Notes: generated by a model not told the origin, from the sequence alone. A stretch of DNA of 64,000 nt from Bacteriovoracaceae bacterium (GCA_024711325.1 JANJTC010000005.1:1116001-1180000); one strand, 5' to 3'. Positions 43,377 to 53,458 are shown, counted from the stretch's first letter. Made by a program: numbers and translations.

Positions 43377-44249
43377 ATGGCCGGAAGCATCTGGAAAGGT
43401 TCGATAAGTTTTGGATTGCTAAATATTCCTGTCACCTTACAAAAGGCCCAGGAAGGACATGAGCTAAGCTTTAAAATGCTCGATCAAAAAGACCTTTCTC
43501 CTATTAAATACAAAAAAGTAAACGCTAAAGATGGAAAAGAAGTTCCCTGGCCTCGTATTGTAAAAGGATATGAATATGAGTCGGGCCAGTACGTCATCAT
43601 GAATAAGGAAGATTTTAAGGCGGCCAATCCTAAGGCCACTCAGACAATTGATATCGAAGACTTTGTAAGCTTTGAAGAAATTGATCTTATGTTTTTTGAA
43701 AAACCTTATTATCTGGTGCCTCAAAAAAATGGAGTGAAAGGTTATTTCCTTTTGTGTGAGGCCCTTAAGAAAACGAATAAAGTCGCTATTGCAAAGATCG
43801 TAATCAGAACAAAAATGCATCTCGCCTGTATTATGGCCAAAGACAATTATCTTGTGCTTGAAATGTTACGTTTTGCTCATGAAGTTCTTCAGACAGATGA
43901 GGTTGATTACATTAAAGATTCTGAAAAACCGAAGTTTAGCCCTAAAGAGATTAAGATGGCGCAGGAACTCATCGATGGAATGACAGGAAAATGGAAACCG
44001 GAGCAGTATAAAGATACTTATAATGACGACATCATGAAGATAATTAATCTTAAAATTAAGGCCGGAGAGGGTCATGAAATTGATTATGGTGAATTACCTA
44101 AAGAGGAAAAAGGTAATACCGGAAACGTGGTAGATTTGATGCCGCTGTTAAGAAAATCTTTGGAACAGAAGAAAAAAGAACGAGCTTCTGGAAGTACGAC
44201 TAAGAAAAAAACCACTAAAAAGGTTTCCGGCCGTAAGAAGGCCAGTTAA
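43377..44249 (+). CDS. ku: non-homologous end joining protein Ku
   Basis: 290 residues. The start MAGSIWKGSISFGLLNIPVTL is the family signature, followed by KYEYESGQYVIM-like strands, VSFEEIDLMFFEKPYYL and the C-terminal linker rich in Lys. Bacterial Ku is a homodimer that threads onto broken DNA ends and recruits LigD. AAGGAG before the ATG is well spaced. The ligD gene follows 8 bp later in one operon, so the cell has two-gene end joining, useful for non-growing or stressed cells. Confidence 0.95.
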   Translation: MAGSIWKGSISFGLLNIPVTLQKAQEGHELSFKMLDQKDLSPIKYKKVNAKDGKEVPWPRIVKGYEYESGQYVIMNKEDFKAANPKATQTIDIEDFVSFEEIDLMFFEKPYYLVPQKNGVKGYFLLCEALKKTNKVAIAKIVIRTKMHLACIMAKDNYLVLEMLRFAHEVLQTDEVDYIKDSEKPKFSPKEIKMAQELIDGMTGKWKPEQYKDTYNDDIMKIINLKIKAGEGHEIDYGELPKEEKGNTGNVVDLMPLLRKSLEQKKKERASGSTTKKKTTKKVSGRKKAS

Positions 44250-44257
44250 GGAGTCTG

Positions 44258-46708
44258 ATGAAGAAAAATTCACTTCAGGAATACAACAAGAAAAGAGATT
44301 TTAAAAAAACTAAAGAGCCTGGTGGGAAAAAAACAAGTAAGAAATCTTCTAAACCAATATTCGTGGTGCAAGAACATCATGCAAGGCGCCTCCATTATGA
44401 TTTCAGGCTGGAGCTGGAAGGTGTCTTAAAAAGCTGGGCGGTTCCCAAGGGACCGTCACTGGATCCTGCTGATAAAAGACTTGCGGTCCAGACCGAGGAT
44501 CACCCTATTGAGTACGCCAGCTTTCATGGGACCATTCCTCAAGGAGAGTATGGAGGAGGTGAAGTTTTCATTTGGGATCATGGTACCTGGGAATCGGATG
44601 ATGAAGATCCTGCTCAGGCACTGGAGAAAGGGCAATTAAAGTTTAGGCTTAAAGGAAAAAAATTAAACGGCAGTTTTGTTCTGGTCAGGACTCGCTATAA
44701 AGCTGATGAAAATAAGAAGAACTGGTTACTTATAAAACATCATGATGAGCAGGAAGTTCCAGGATATAAATTAAAAGAAATATCGAAAGGCAAAAAATCC
44801 GCAAAAAAGGTGAGTAAGAAAAAGGCCATCAAAAAAAAAGTTGAAACCTTAGGGCATGATCCCTGGCCGGGTTTTATTCCGCCTCAATTACCCCGGCTTG
44901 TCACCAGTGTACCTGAAGAAGGCGGGAACTGGATTCATGAAATGAAATTCGATGGGTATCGAATGCAGGCCCATTTAAAAAATGGTGTCGCTCAATTTTA
45001 TACCCGTAATGCTCTTGATTGGAGCAATACTTTTCCCCACTTGCTCAATTCGATTGAACAATTACCAGTGAAAAATGCCATCATTGATGGAGAAATCGTT
45101 GCTTTGGATGAGAAAGGGAAAACTCATTTTCAAAGACTTCAAAATACCTTGAAAAGTAAAAATGATAAAAATCTTCTCTACTATGGATTTGACCTCTTGT
45201 ATTTAAATGGCCTTGATTTAAGAGGACTACCCCTGATTGAAAGAAAAGAGCAACTCAAAGAGATATTGTCTGATACATCCTCTTTTATTCATTACAGTGA
45301 GCATATTCTTGAAGAAGGTGAAGATTTCTACCGAGTCTCTTGTGAACATAAATTGGAAGGGATCGTTTCAAAATTGGCCGATAGTCCCTATCTTTCTGGA
45401 AGAAACGACTTTTGGGCAAAAACCAAATGTTCAACTCGGCAGGAATTTGTCATTGGTGGATGGACCGATCCTCAAGGTGGCAGGACCGGAATTGGGGCCT
45501 TACTCTTAGGAATTTATGAAAAGGGTAAATTACGATATGCGGGAAAAGTAGGAACTGGTTTTAATAATAAAACACTAAAGGATTTAAAAAAAGAACTCTC
45601 TTCACTGGAGCAAGAAGAATCTTCGTTTGATATCAATTCTCCCAAAGGTAAAAGCCTTCATTGGGTAAAACCGGTTAAAGTGTGTGAAGTTTCATTTGGT
45701 AACTGGACGGATGAAGGAATTCTTAGAGCTCCCGTTTTTCAGGGACTCAGGGAAGATAAACCTGCCAAGGATATACACATGGAAAAGCCCAAAAAAACTC
45801 TTTCAAAAAGAAAGTTAAGTATTGTCCGGGAAATATCATCACCCGATAAGATACTATTTAAAAATGAGAAGATTACCAAACAGCAGGTGGCGGACTTTTA
45901 TCAGTCAATAGCCTCCGATATGATTCCTTATCTGGCAGGAAGGCCCCTTTCACTTGTCAGATGCCCCAATGGGGGAGAAGGTCATTGTTTTTTCCAAAAA
46001 CACATTACTGGAAACATCCCTGATTCTTTTCACACCTTTCCCATACAAGAGGGAAAAGGCGAGGGGACCTATCTTTCCATTGATTCTGCAGAGGGACTGC
46101 GTGAGCTGGTTCAGCTCAATGCCTTTGAGATTCATGCCTGGAACTGCCAAGCGGAAGATTATATGTGGCCTGATCAGATCGTCATGGATCTTGACCCGGG
46201 TCCTGGTGTTCCCTGGGAAGATGTCATTGAAGCGGCCTTTGAATTAAAAGAGATGCTGGAAGATCTGGAACTCGAGAGTTTTGTTAAGCTCACAGGTGGA
46301 AAGGGGCTTCATCTTCATATTCCTGTAGAGCCTATCTATGACTGGGACCAAATCAAGTCATTTGCCCAGGGACTTGCGATAGAACTTGTGGCCAGGCATC
46401 CTCAGAAGTATGTCGCGAACATGTCTAAGAAAATTCGGAAGAATAAAATCTTTGTCGATTATTTACGGAATGGTTATGGAGCAACAGCAGTCGTCCCATA
46501 CTCTTTACGGGCAAAACCAATGAGTGCAGTGGCCCTTCCTGTGGATTGGAAAGAGTTGAGAAAAATAAAGGGGCCTCATGACTTTACGCTGGATAAGGCC
46601 CGAAAAAAAATAAAGGCCCGAAAAAAAGATCCTTGGGAGAAAATGCTAAAACTTAAGCAAAAAGTTTCTATTCTAACTCCGGCCAGGAAAAGAAAAAAAT
46701 CAGCTTAA
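44258..46708 (+). CDS. ligD: multifunctional DNA ligase D
   Basis: 816 residues with three modules in the Pseudomonas-type order. Residues about 25-155 are the 3'-phosphoesterase (FVVQEHHARRLHYDFRLE, HGTIPQGEYGGG). Residues about 210-510 are the ATP-dependent ligase, with the adenylated Lys230 in HEMKFDGYR and IDGEIVALDE. Residues about 540-800 are the primase-polymerase, with Asp644 and Asp646 in MDLDPGPG and LTGGKGLHLHIP. The enzyme trims, fills and seals ends held by Ku. AAGGAG stands before the ATG. The stop overlaps the convergent lipoprotein gene by 4 bp. Confidence 0.95.
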   Translation: MKKNSLQEYNKKRDFKKTKEPGGKKTSKKSSKPIFVVQEHHARRLHYDFRLELEGVLKSWAVPKGPSLDPADKRLAVQTEDHPIEYASFHGTIPQGEYGGGEVFIWDHGTWESDDEDPAQALEKGQLKFRLKGKKLNGSFVLVRTRYKADENKKNWLLIKHHDEQEVPGYKLKEISKGKKSAKKVSKKKAIKKKVETLGHDPWPGFIPPQLPRLVTSVPEEGGNWIHEMKFDGYRMQAHLKNGVAQFYTRNALDWSNTFPHLLNSIEQLPVKNAIIDGEIVALDEKGKTHFQRLQNTLKSKNDKNLLYYGFDLLYLNGLDLRGLPLIERKEQLKEILSDTSSFIHYSEHILEEGEDFYRVSCEHKLEGIVSKLADSPYLSGRNDFWAKTKCSTRQEFVIGGWTDPQGGRTGIGALLLGIYEKGKLRYAGKVGTGFNNKTLKDLKKELSSLEQEESSFDINSPKGKSLHWVKPVKVCEVSFGNWTDEGILRAPVFQGLREDKPAKDIHMEKPKKTLSKRKLSIVREISSPDKILFKNEKITKQQVADFYQSIASDMIPYLAGRPLSLVRCPNGGEGHCFFQKHITGNIPDSFHTFPIQEGKGEGTYLSIDSAEGLRELVQLNAFEIHAWNCQAEDYMWPDQIVMDLDPGPGVPWEDVIEAAFELKEMLEDLELESFVKLTGGKGLHLHIPVEPIYDWDQIKSFAQGLAIELVARHPQKYVANMSKKIRKNKIFVDYLRNGYGATAVVPYSLRAKPMSAVALPVDWKELRKIKGPHDFTLDKARKKIKARKKDPWEKMLKLKQKVSILTPARKRKKSA

Positions 46709-47481
46709 TAGGTCTTTAGAATAAAGTACTCCAACAGGCCCTGGATTTCTTTTTTCTTTTGCTTGAAGTGATCTTTTTGTTCCGTAGATAGAGTCGGAAT
46801 TAGTTTCTTGAGCATCTCTAAATTCTTATTCCCGGTTAAACTCTTTTTTTGATAATTCTTGAAAGCTTCGGTAATCAGTTCTTCCTTCATCTCTAATGGA
46901 ACTTCTTTCTCAAAGATGGTCTTTAGCTTATCACTTAAGTCCATTCTTCTGGAAATCCTGAGACCGCTTCTTTCTTTGAAGTATTCTTCATATTCTGATA
47001 AAAGTTTTTCCTGGGAAGAGTTCATGGAACCTAAGAAAAATTTGAAGCGCTCCTGAAAGCGTTTCTTGCGATCATCCTCATTTTGCTGTTTTTCCACCCG
47101 TTTCTGTTCTTCCTTCAGTCTTTTGAAAAAGGATTTTTGCTGCTCTTTATCTAACCTGGCCATCGGGCGTGACACCATGGCAGAAAAATTGGCCGCGATT
47201 TTTACATAGTCTTTTTCTAATTGGGAGTATTGATCCTCTAGTTTTTCAGGTGCTTCAAAGCTTACTTCTTTTAAGATCTTCAGAATTTCTCGGGCCAAAG
47301 GTTTTGAGTCATTTAAGAAGCGATCAACATCTTTGTCCAATTGTTGTTCTTGTTCAGTATTTAAGGGAAGGCGCTTGTTTACCTGGTGGGTTATCAGATT
47401 ATCAGCATGATCAATGGCAAACTTTTTTAGGGCACAGCCGTGACTTAATAAGAGGAGCATTAGAAGTACGATCGTTTTCAT
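46705..47481 (-). CDS. DUF6279-like lipoprotein
   Basis: 258 residues with lipobox LLSHGC. The mature chain is almost entirely charged and helical (LDKDVDRFLNDSKPLAREIL, SFFKRLKEEQKRVEK), consistent with the DUF6279-type helical lipoproteins. Probably an envelope lipoprotein with coiled-coil contacts. No partner is visible; it converges with ligD. Confidence 0.65.
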   Translation of the reverse strand: MKTIVLLMLLLLSHGCALKKFAIDHADNLITHQVNKRLPLNTEQEQQLDKDVDRFLNDSKPLAREILKILKEVSFEAPEKLEDQYSQLEKDYVKIAANFSAMVSRPMARLDKEQQKSFFKRLKEEQKRVEKQQNEDDRKKRFQERFKFFLGSMNSSQEKLLSEYEEYFKERSGLRISRRMDLSDKLKTIFEKEVPLEMKEELITEAFKNYQKKSLTGNKNLEMLKKLIPTLSTEQKDHFKQKKKEIQGLLEYFILKTY

Positions 47482-47620
47482 GATTCACCTATATCTTCCC
47501 TGATATATACTTGCACAGATTAATTCATAAGATAATGACCCAGAATGATTACCTGATTGTCGTGCACGGGTATGCGCCAGATCATTTGTCAAATCCAGAC
47601 AAGTTTTGCAATCTATTATA

Positions 47621-48310
47621 ATGGTGAACCCAGAAAACTACCGGTCGAGTAAAGACTACCGGGAAATCCTTCGTATCCTTCAAAAAGCTTCTCTTCTGCA
47701 GGAGAACTTTCTCTGGCAGTCTCATGCCTTGGGGAGAAATATAATCCCCGTACAGCATTTTGAGATTGATTTCGTGGCCCGAGAAGTAGTGGTGAGTATT
47801 GATCCTCAGCGTTTTAAGCTCGCCGCTGAACTGCCGCTTTATGTAAAACTTGATTATCGCACCAGCGTTTTTAAAGTGATGGATTTTAGGCAAAATCAAA
47901 GCACCATTCATTTTTCATTCCCCACAGAAGTTAAAACTCAAGAACTGAGGACTCTGCCTCGGCACCAGTTCTTACCCAATGAAGAAAAAGTTGTAAGTAT
48001 CAGACCCTCACTTACAACTGGGACAAGGGATTCAGGTGCCGAGCTGCAAATGAGGATTTTGGATGCTTCGGTTAATGGGTTAGGTCTTATGGTTTCAGAA
48101 CGCAACCGATCTTTTCTGAAGAATAATCGCATTTTATGGGTCACTAAATTAGACGATATTGAATTAGAGTATCCACTTTTGGCCGAAGTTGTTTATATCA
48201 ACAATGAGGTTGAACCAAAATATCAGGTCAGAAAGCAAAGGGATCTTAAAGTGGGAATTAAAATTTCAGGCTCATTTCCATGCGAAGTCTTTCAAAAATT
48301 TATTCAATGA
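47621..48310 (+). CDS. PilZ-domain-like protein
   Basis: I use ATG 47621; a TTG at 47606 would add five residues. The N-terminal half is a YcgR-like beta domain. The C-terminal half has the c-di-GMP-binding pattern in weakened form (LRTLPRHQFLP then RILDASVNGLGLMV). Proteins of this kind pass c-di-GMP levels to motility or surface machinery. The M23 gene follows 7 bp later, so they are one operon, perhaps linking c-di-GMP to wall changes. Binding is not certain because the Arg motif is irregular. Confidence 0.65.
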   Translation: MVNPENYRSSKDYREILRILQKASLLQENFLWQSHALGRNIIPVQHFEIDFVAREVVVSIDPQRFKLAAELPLYVKLDYRTSVFKVMDFRQNQSTIHFSFPTEVKTQELRTLPRHQFLPNEEKVVSIRPSLTTGTRDSGAELQMRILDASVNGLGLMVSERNRSFLKNNRILWVTKLDDIELEYPLLAEVVYINNEVEPKYQVRKQRDLKVGIKISGSFPCEVFQKFIQ

Positions 48311-48317
48311 GGTCATT

Positions 48318-49286
48318 GTGAAATTACTCTTGGTTCTTATCCTGTGTTTGGGGAACGTCTGGGCGCATGAAAAAGAACTTAAAACCCGTGCAGATGAATT
48401 TGCTTATGGTGATTATAAATCTCAGAGGCATCATCCCTGGCCTTTTCCAATCCTGTCTATCGGTCACAACATGCAATCATTTCAGAATTATGGAGGTTAT
48501 CCATACTGGCACGACGGTCTGGATATCCGCTCAGTCAGTGATCAACCAATCTATGCCTCGACAGGTGGGAAAATTGTTAATATCGAAAACTACCAACGAG
48601 GTAATCCACTATATTGGGAAGTCGCAATCCTGGATAATGAGGGTTTTGTTTGGAAGTATCACCACGTAGATCGCAGCAGTATGCCGGCGGAATTGTTCCG
48701 AGCCTATAAAGACGGTGCTCCAATCGCGGCAGGAACTTTTATCGGTAATGTCGTTAAGTGGAGTGTCACAACATTTGGTGAACGCTATCATCATTTGCAT
48801 CTTCTCATCGTCGCTAAAGATGGAAAATATATTAACCCTTATCTTTTGATGGAACCTCTGGCAGATAGAGAGGCCCCCCTTATTAAACAAATTGGGATAG
48901 CTAAGAATCATCGTCCGATTAAGGGTCAGGAGGTTTCGGGTGAGCATGCCTTATACGTGGAAGCTTCCGATCTGACTTTGCATGATAAATTCATTCTTCC
49001 TCCGCATAAAATTTCTTACCGGTTAAATGGGGGAGAAGAGAAGGTTGTTTGGGAGTTTGTGAATCTTCCCTCAGGAAAGAATGACCGGGATTTTATTGAA
49101 GACTTTTACATGAGTGGCACTTGTGGAAATTATCAGTGCCGTCAATTCTTCATTAATTTGAATTTCACCCCGGAAGCACCCAGAAAAACTTGGAAGCTTC
49201 CTGCGGGGAAACATGAGATAAAGGTATTTGCTGAAGATATTGTGGGCAATCGAAGCGAGAAAACTTTCCAGTGGAAAGTCCTCTAA
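48318..49286 (+). CDS. secreted M23-family peptidase-like protein
   Basis: The GTG at 48318, with GAGGT before it, gives signal KLLLVLILCLGNVWA. The LytM/M23 fold is shown by YWHDGLDIRS (metal ligands His65 and Asp69), then YASTGGKIV and a GERYHHLHLLI motif giving the last His ligand. All three zinc ligands are therefore present. Residues after about 190 form extra beta domains (Ig-like, with one Cys pair CGNYQC). The likely job is cutting peptidoglycan cross-links in the cell's own wall or a prey wall. It is in an operon with the PilZ-like gene. Confidence 0.8.
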   Translation: MKLLLVLILCLGNVWAHEKELKTRADEFAYGDYKSQRHHPWPFPILSIGHNMQSFQNYGGYPYWHDGLDIRSVSDQPIYASTGGKIVNIENYQRGNPLYWEVAILDNEGFVWKYHHVDRSSMPAELFRAYKDGAPIAAGTFIGNVVKWSVTTFGERYHHLHLLIVAKDGKYINPYLLMEPLADREAPLIKQIGIAKNHRPIKGQEVSGEHALYVEASDLTLHDKFILPPHKISYRLNGGEEKVVWEFVNLPSGKNDRDFIEDFYMSGTCGNYQCRQFFINLNFTPEAPRKTWKLPAGKHEIKVFAEDIVGNRSEKTFQWKVL

Positions 49287-50440
49287 CGACTTCTTATGCC
49301 CATAATTGCAATGTAGCCATAACAAAGAGTTGGAAGCAGGAAAGCGGTTCTGAGTCCCATGGTATCTGCCATTTGGCCAGTGAGAACCGGGATTAAGGCG
49401 CCGCCGAGAATGGCCGTTGCCATGAGTCCCGAACCTTTATGCTCTTCACCCATTCCCAGACCTTTAATTCCCAGAGTGAAAATAGTTGGAAACATAATGG
49501 AATTGCAAAGACCAACTAGGATCATACTGTAGACCGATATCATTCCACGCGAATTGATCGAAATCAGAATCAAAGCGATGGCACCCATAGCGTGAACAGT
49601 GAGAACTTTTCCTGGAGCAAATTTTTTCAAGGTAAAAATACCAAAGAATCTTCCCACCATGGCAAATCCCCAATAGACAGCAACCAGACTTGCGGCCTGA
49701 GTTTCAGAGGTCGTGGTGGTTTCTACAATGTAGTTTACTAAAAATGTACCAATGGCAACTTCGGCACCAACATAGGTGAAGATCCCGATCATCCCCATGA
49801 TGAGTCCGGGCTCTTTGAATACTTTTTTCCATGAACTATTGCTTTTCTCTTCAGATTTAATTTCTGGTAAATGAAGTCGAGAAAGCAGGATGGCAATGAC
49901 AATTAAAACGGCGGCAATGAAGAGGTAAGGATATTTCACCCCTTCAGCGTTAGTTGTCTGATCTAATTTAGAAAGAATGAAGTAGGCACCAAAAAAAGGC
50001 GCCAGAAATGTTCCAAAAGAGTTGAAGGCCTGAACCATGGTAAGTCTGGATGAAGCAGTCTCTTTAGGTCCAATGACAGACACATAAGGATTGGCAGCAA
50101 CTTGCAGAAGCACAATACCGGCAGCGAGAATGAAAAGAGCAAATAAAAATAACCCATAAGTATGAAGCGAAACAGCCGGATAAAAAAGTAAACAGCCCAG
50201 GGCCGTTACAATAAAGCCCAGGACCATGCCTTTATGATAACCAATTTTCTCAATGATCTTACTGGCCGGGATTGAAGTTAAACCGTAGGCCCCAAAAAAA
50301 CAAAATTGAACCAGGGCCGCTTGTCCGTAATCCAGCTGAAAAACAACTTTCAAATAGGGGACCAGGATATCGTTTAGACAGGTGATGAAACCCATCATAA
50401 AAAAGAGAACGGTCAGAGAAGTCAGAGCCTTCTTTTGCAT
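49283..50440 (-). CDS. sugar:proton symporter of the FucP/GluP MFS family
   Basis: The ATG at 50440 is preceded by AAAGGAAC, so it is preferred over a TTG at 50458 that lies inside the same hairpin. About 12 membrane segments. Family signs are MMGFITCLNDILVPYLK, FGAYGLTSIPASKIIEKIGY, ANPYVSVIGP and RLTMVQAFNSFGTFLAP, with GIFTYVGAEVAIGTFL later. Members take up fucose, glucose/galactose or N-acetylglucosamine with protons. No sugar-catabolic gene is near, so the substrate is open. The 4-bp overlap with the M23 gene end is convergent. Confidence 0.88.
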   Translation of the reverse strand: MQKKALTSLTVLFFMMGFITCLNDILVPYLKVVFQLDYGQAALVQFCFFGAYGLTSIPASKIIEKIGYHKGMVLGFIVTALGCLLFYPAVSLHTYGLFLFALFILAAGIVLLQVAANPYVSVIGPKETASSRLTMVQAFNSFGTFLAPFFGAYFILSKLDQTTNAEGVKYPYLFIAAVLIVIAILLSRLHLPEIKSEEKSNSSWKKVFKEPGLIMGMIGIFTYVGAEVAIGTFLVNYIVETTTTSETQAASLVAVYWGFAMVGRFFGIFTLKKFAPGKVLTVHAMGAIALILISINSRGMISVYSMILVGLCNSIMFPTIFTLGIKGLGMGEEHKGSGLMATAILGGALIPVLTGQMADTMGLRTAFLLPTLCYGYIAIMGIRSR

Positions 50441-50504
50441 GGAGTTCCTTTGGTTCAAAAAGGAACTAATACACCATGATTCTCATGCGTTGTGAAGATT
50501 GATC

Positions 50505-52865
50505 TTAGTATCGAAGAGATGTATTTGACTTTAACTTTTGAAGAAACATTTCTAATTGAGGGCGTAGTCTCTCGGCTTCTTTTTTATCGCCGGATTCAAG
50601 CAAGATCCGAAGCTCTTTTTTCTCATCGAAGATGACTTTAAAGTTTACCGACTTAACCTGAAGTATGAAATTCTTCTGATTTCGGACCAGAACCTTAAGA
50701 AGTTGGGTCTCAGAATCATTGCGCGAAATCTTATCATTAAACACATCAGACAAAGTTATGCGAGGATCTTCCGCAATACTCAGGGCCACCGTTGTAAGCG
50801 GCTTGTTGGCGGAATCGGTTTTTGCATCAATAATATCTTTTGCTGCGACACGACGGGCCCCCTGCATATCGGCCAGGGCCGCATTCATTTGAGCTTTTTT
50901 CCATTTGGAAAGTTGGGTTTCGGAGTTGGAGACGGAGGCCTGATTAAGCTCTGAACCACCCATTTGATTATTGAATGAAGTTGGGGTTGCGTTTGTCGTA
51001 GGTCGTTCATTCATTATTCTCTCGGTCAAAGCTTCCGTTTGAGAAGGACTAAGACTGCGGCCTTTGCTTTTTGTTACATTATTTACAATTTTTTTCGTTT
51101 CATCTTTTGTGACAGGACGATTTTTTGGCATATCCTGTAGCCTGCGACGAATTTCATCCTGAATCTCTTTTAACTCATTATTATTATCTTTAAAAACTTC
51201 GGAGAGATTATCCACAGCAGAATCCGTGGAAGATGCTGAGCTGGAATATTCACTGGGTGTAGATGCCTGGCCTTGTGCCGGCGCTGATGGAGCAAGTTTC
51301 TTCAGTGATTTATCAAGACTAGCTACTACAGGGGAAGATTGAGTAGGAGTTTTGTCCTGTTGGGTATAGACCTGTGACTGTCGTTCCGGAATTTCGGCCT
51401 GGGCAACCAGAGTTCCATCATCTTTAGGTAGAATCCCGTTTAGAACAAGAATATCTTTTGTCTTTGGATCAAGATTTTTCGGAGAACCAATCATAGAAAG
51501 AAGAAGGGCATCAACTTCTGAATTGGATGATGAAGCAAGTTTACTGTGAAGAGTTCCCGGTTTCTTAGACTCCTGGTACTTTTTAAAGATAGAGCAAGTG
51601 ATAGTTCCTTCAACGCAAGTATCATCGGTCAGTTTACATAGCGTGTTTGTCAGGTTTCCAATTTCATTATTATACTTCTCACCTCTGTAGGCCTCGAGTG
51701 GTCGAGATGATTCAATTGGAGTTAATGAGACTCCAACATCAGTATTTACTTTCGACAAATGCCTCTTGCCTTTTTCATCCTTATTTTCACAGGTCGCAAG
51801 AAGCTTAAGATTGTTATTTATGAGTTCTTGAGTTGAAGCTACTTCCTGTTTGTCGGGCAGTGTCTTTGAAAGAGAAAGTTTGGAGAAGTTCCCAGCATAA
51901 TCATTGTAAAGACGACCTTTTTGAAATTCATCTGAGCAAATGTTTTCCTTCAATGTCTTAAATGACTTTTCACAACTGTCGGCCAGGTTCTGATCAAAAC
52001 TCTTTGCATTCTCAGGACTATAAAGGGCCTTTCTCAGATTATCCAGATTTCCAGGAGCAGAAATCTTTTTTATAAAACTCACAAACTTCTCGGAAGATTT
52101 TAGATGTGGAGCGATCAGGGGATGATTGAAAAGATTTTGTTTTAAGCTTGCGATATCCCCATCATAATTTTCAATCAGCTCATCAGAGTTAAAGATATCG
52201 TTTACGGATTCAAACTTTTTAGGGTCTAGTTTTTGAATGAGTGAAATGAGATCTTTATCCAGGGCCTCTTCAATACTTAAAGTAGAGAAGAAGAGAATGT
52301 CCCTTTCAGGGATGAAGCATTGGGTTTCATTCCGACTGAGAAGAGTTTCCCTTGGATGGAAGTCTTCGTTTCTGGAAAGAAACTTGGCCAGATCATTGGA
52401 CAGTTCATGGGAGAGTTTCTCAAAGAACTTGTTGTTTTCCAAAAGTTTCTTAGCGGCCTCAGATTTACATCCAGATAGCAAATCCTGATTTGTTTTCATT
52501 TTACAGGCGGAAATGGCCTTTTCAAATGAACCTTGAGTATTAAAGAGAGTTTTTAGTTTGGCTGAGCTTAATAAATTATTGGTCAGATTTTTCTTATATT
52601 CATTTAGAGATGATTCCAAAAAATCTTTTTGAAGCTCAGGAATGTTTTCATTGATCTTTTCATTATAGAGGGTTTCAAATTGAGGTTTGCATTTATTACA
52701 AAGTTCAGTCGTCCTCTTGAGCTTAAATGAATCGAGAGTGGTAGGACTAAAACAATTTGGAAGGGAGAGTTTTTTGGCAAAACTCGTGAGTTTATCTTCC
52801 TCGCAGATCTCTTCTGAGAACGAGTTGAATGAGATGAATAAAAGAAAGATAAACCACTTCATCAT
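50505..52865 (-). CDS. large secreted hypothetical protein
   Basis: 786 residues with signal MMKWFIFLLFISFNSFS. The mature protein is mostly charged helix with an early CxxC-like pattern (LCNKCKP) and scattered cysteines. Residues about 500-650 form a Ser/Thr/Pro/Gln-rich low-complexity section (SAPAQGQASTPSEYSSSASS). I recognise no catalytic motif. Its start overlaps the preceding gene by 4 bp (ATGA), so both are co-translated and are likely to act together in the periplasm or outside the cell. Confidence 0.6.
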   Translation of the reverse strand: MMKWFIFLLFISFNSFSEEICEEDKLTSFAKKLSLPNCFSPTTLDSFKLKRTTELCNKCKPQFETLYNEKINENIPELQKDFLESSLNEYKKNLTNNLLSSAKLKTLFNTQGSFEKAISACKMKTNQDLLSGCKSEAAKKLLENNKFFEKLSHELSNDLAKFLSRNEDFHPRETLLSRNETQCFIPERDILFFSTLSIEEALDKDLISLIQKLDPKKFESVNDIFNSDELIENYDGDIASLKQNLFNHPLIAPHLKSSEKFVSFIKKISAPGNLDNLRKALYSPENAKSFDQNLADSCEKSFKTLKENICSDEFQKGRLYNDYAGNFSKLSLSKTLPDKQEVASTQELINNNLKLLATCENKDEKGKRHLSKVNTDVGVSLTPIESSRPLEAYRGEKYNNEIGNLTNTLCKLTDDTCVEGTITCSIFKKYQESKKPGTLHSKLASSSNSEVDALLLSMIGSPKNLDPKTKDILVLNGILPKDDGTLVAQAEIPERQSQVYTQQDKTPTQSSPVVASLDKSLKKLAPSAPAQGQASTPSEYSSSASSTDSAVDNLSEVFKDNNNELKEIQDEIRRRLQDMPKNRPVTKDETKKIVNNVTKSKGRSLSPSQTEALTERIMNERPTTNATPTSFNNQMGGSELNQASVSNSETQLSKWKKAQMNAALADMQGARRVAAKDIIDAKTDSANKPLTTVALSIAEDPRITLSDVFNDKISRNDSETQLLKVLVRNQKNFILQVKSVNFKVIFDEKKELRILLESGDKKEAERLRPQLEMFLQKLKSNTSLRY

Positions 52866-53458
52866 AGCTCTCTTTTATATTTTGCTCCGGCATCTCTTAG
52901 TATTCGGTAGTAGTCCTTCAGAATGACTTCTGAAGGAGTCCCTTTCATTCTTTTCATCTGATATTCCACATAGTCCAAGACGGTTCCGTCATCAAACTTA
53001 TCGACTTTATTGAGATTTACCTTCCACTTGGCCATATCCAGGATAAAGGAATCAAATTTTAAACTTACAGCAAATTTTATGATGCTTCCTTGAACAACAT
53101 CAAATTGAATATTGTCACAAGTAAGTTGATCCTCATTTTCCTTCCAGACTCGTGCGATCTTTTTAGCAATGGTGTCCTCGTCATCTTTACTCACATCAAC
53201 ACAGGCCGCTTCAAGGATTTTTCTTTGATATTTGTAGACAAATCTTCCTTGAGGGTTTGGATCTTTTTCCATATCACCTATGTACATGCACAAACCTCGA
53301 AGCTTCTTCGGGTTGGAACATTTCAATTCTACACTCGCTAGCTGAGCGACTTTAATTACTGGTCTAAGTGCTGAAGTTGAGTCCTCGTTGCAATCAGCAT
53401 CTGCTGCAAAGAGATTTGCAGCTAATAACATGAGAGTAACAGCAGTAACGAATCTCAT
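52862..53458 (-). CDS. secreted hypothetical protein
   Basis: 198 residues with signal MRFVTAVTLMLLAANLFA. Four or five cysteines (DADCNED, LKCSNPK, GLCMYIG, AACVDVS, LTCDNIQ) suggest disulfides. The gene is the first of a two-gene unit with the 786-residue protein; the last codons overlap by 4 bp. No family recognised. Confidence 0.6.
   Translation of the reverse strand: MRFVTAVTLMLLAANLFAADADCNEDSTSALRPVIKVAQLASVELKCSNPKKLRGLCMYIGDMEKDPNPQGRFVYKYQRKILEAACVDVSKDDEDTIAKKIARVWKENEDQLTCDNIQFDVVQGSIIKFAVSLKFDSFILDMAKWKVNLNKVDKFDDGTVLDYVEYQMKRMKGTPSEVILKDYYRILRDAGAKYKREL

Noticed and set aside
47586..47622. Promoter with TATAAT just before the PilZ-like gene
   Set aside because: TATAAT overlaps the chosen ATG and the -35 spacing to TTGTCA does not fit.
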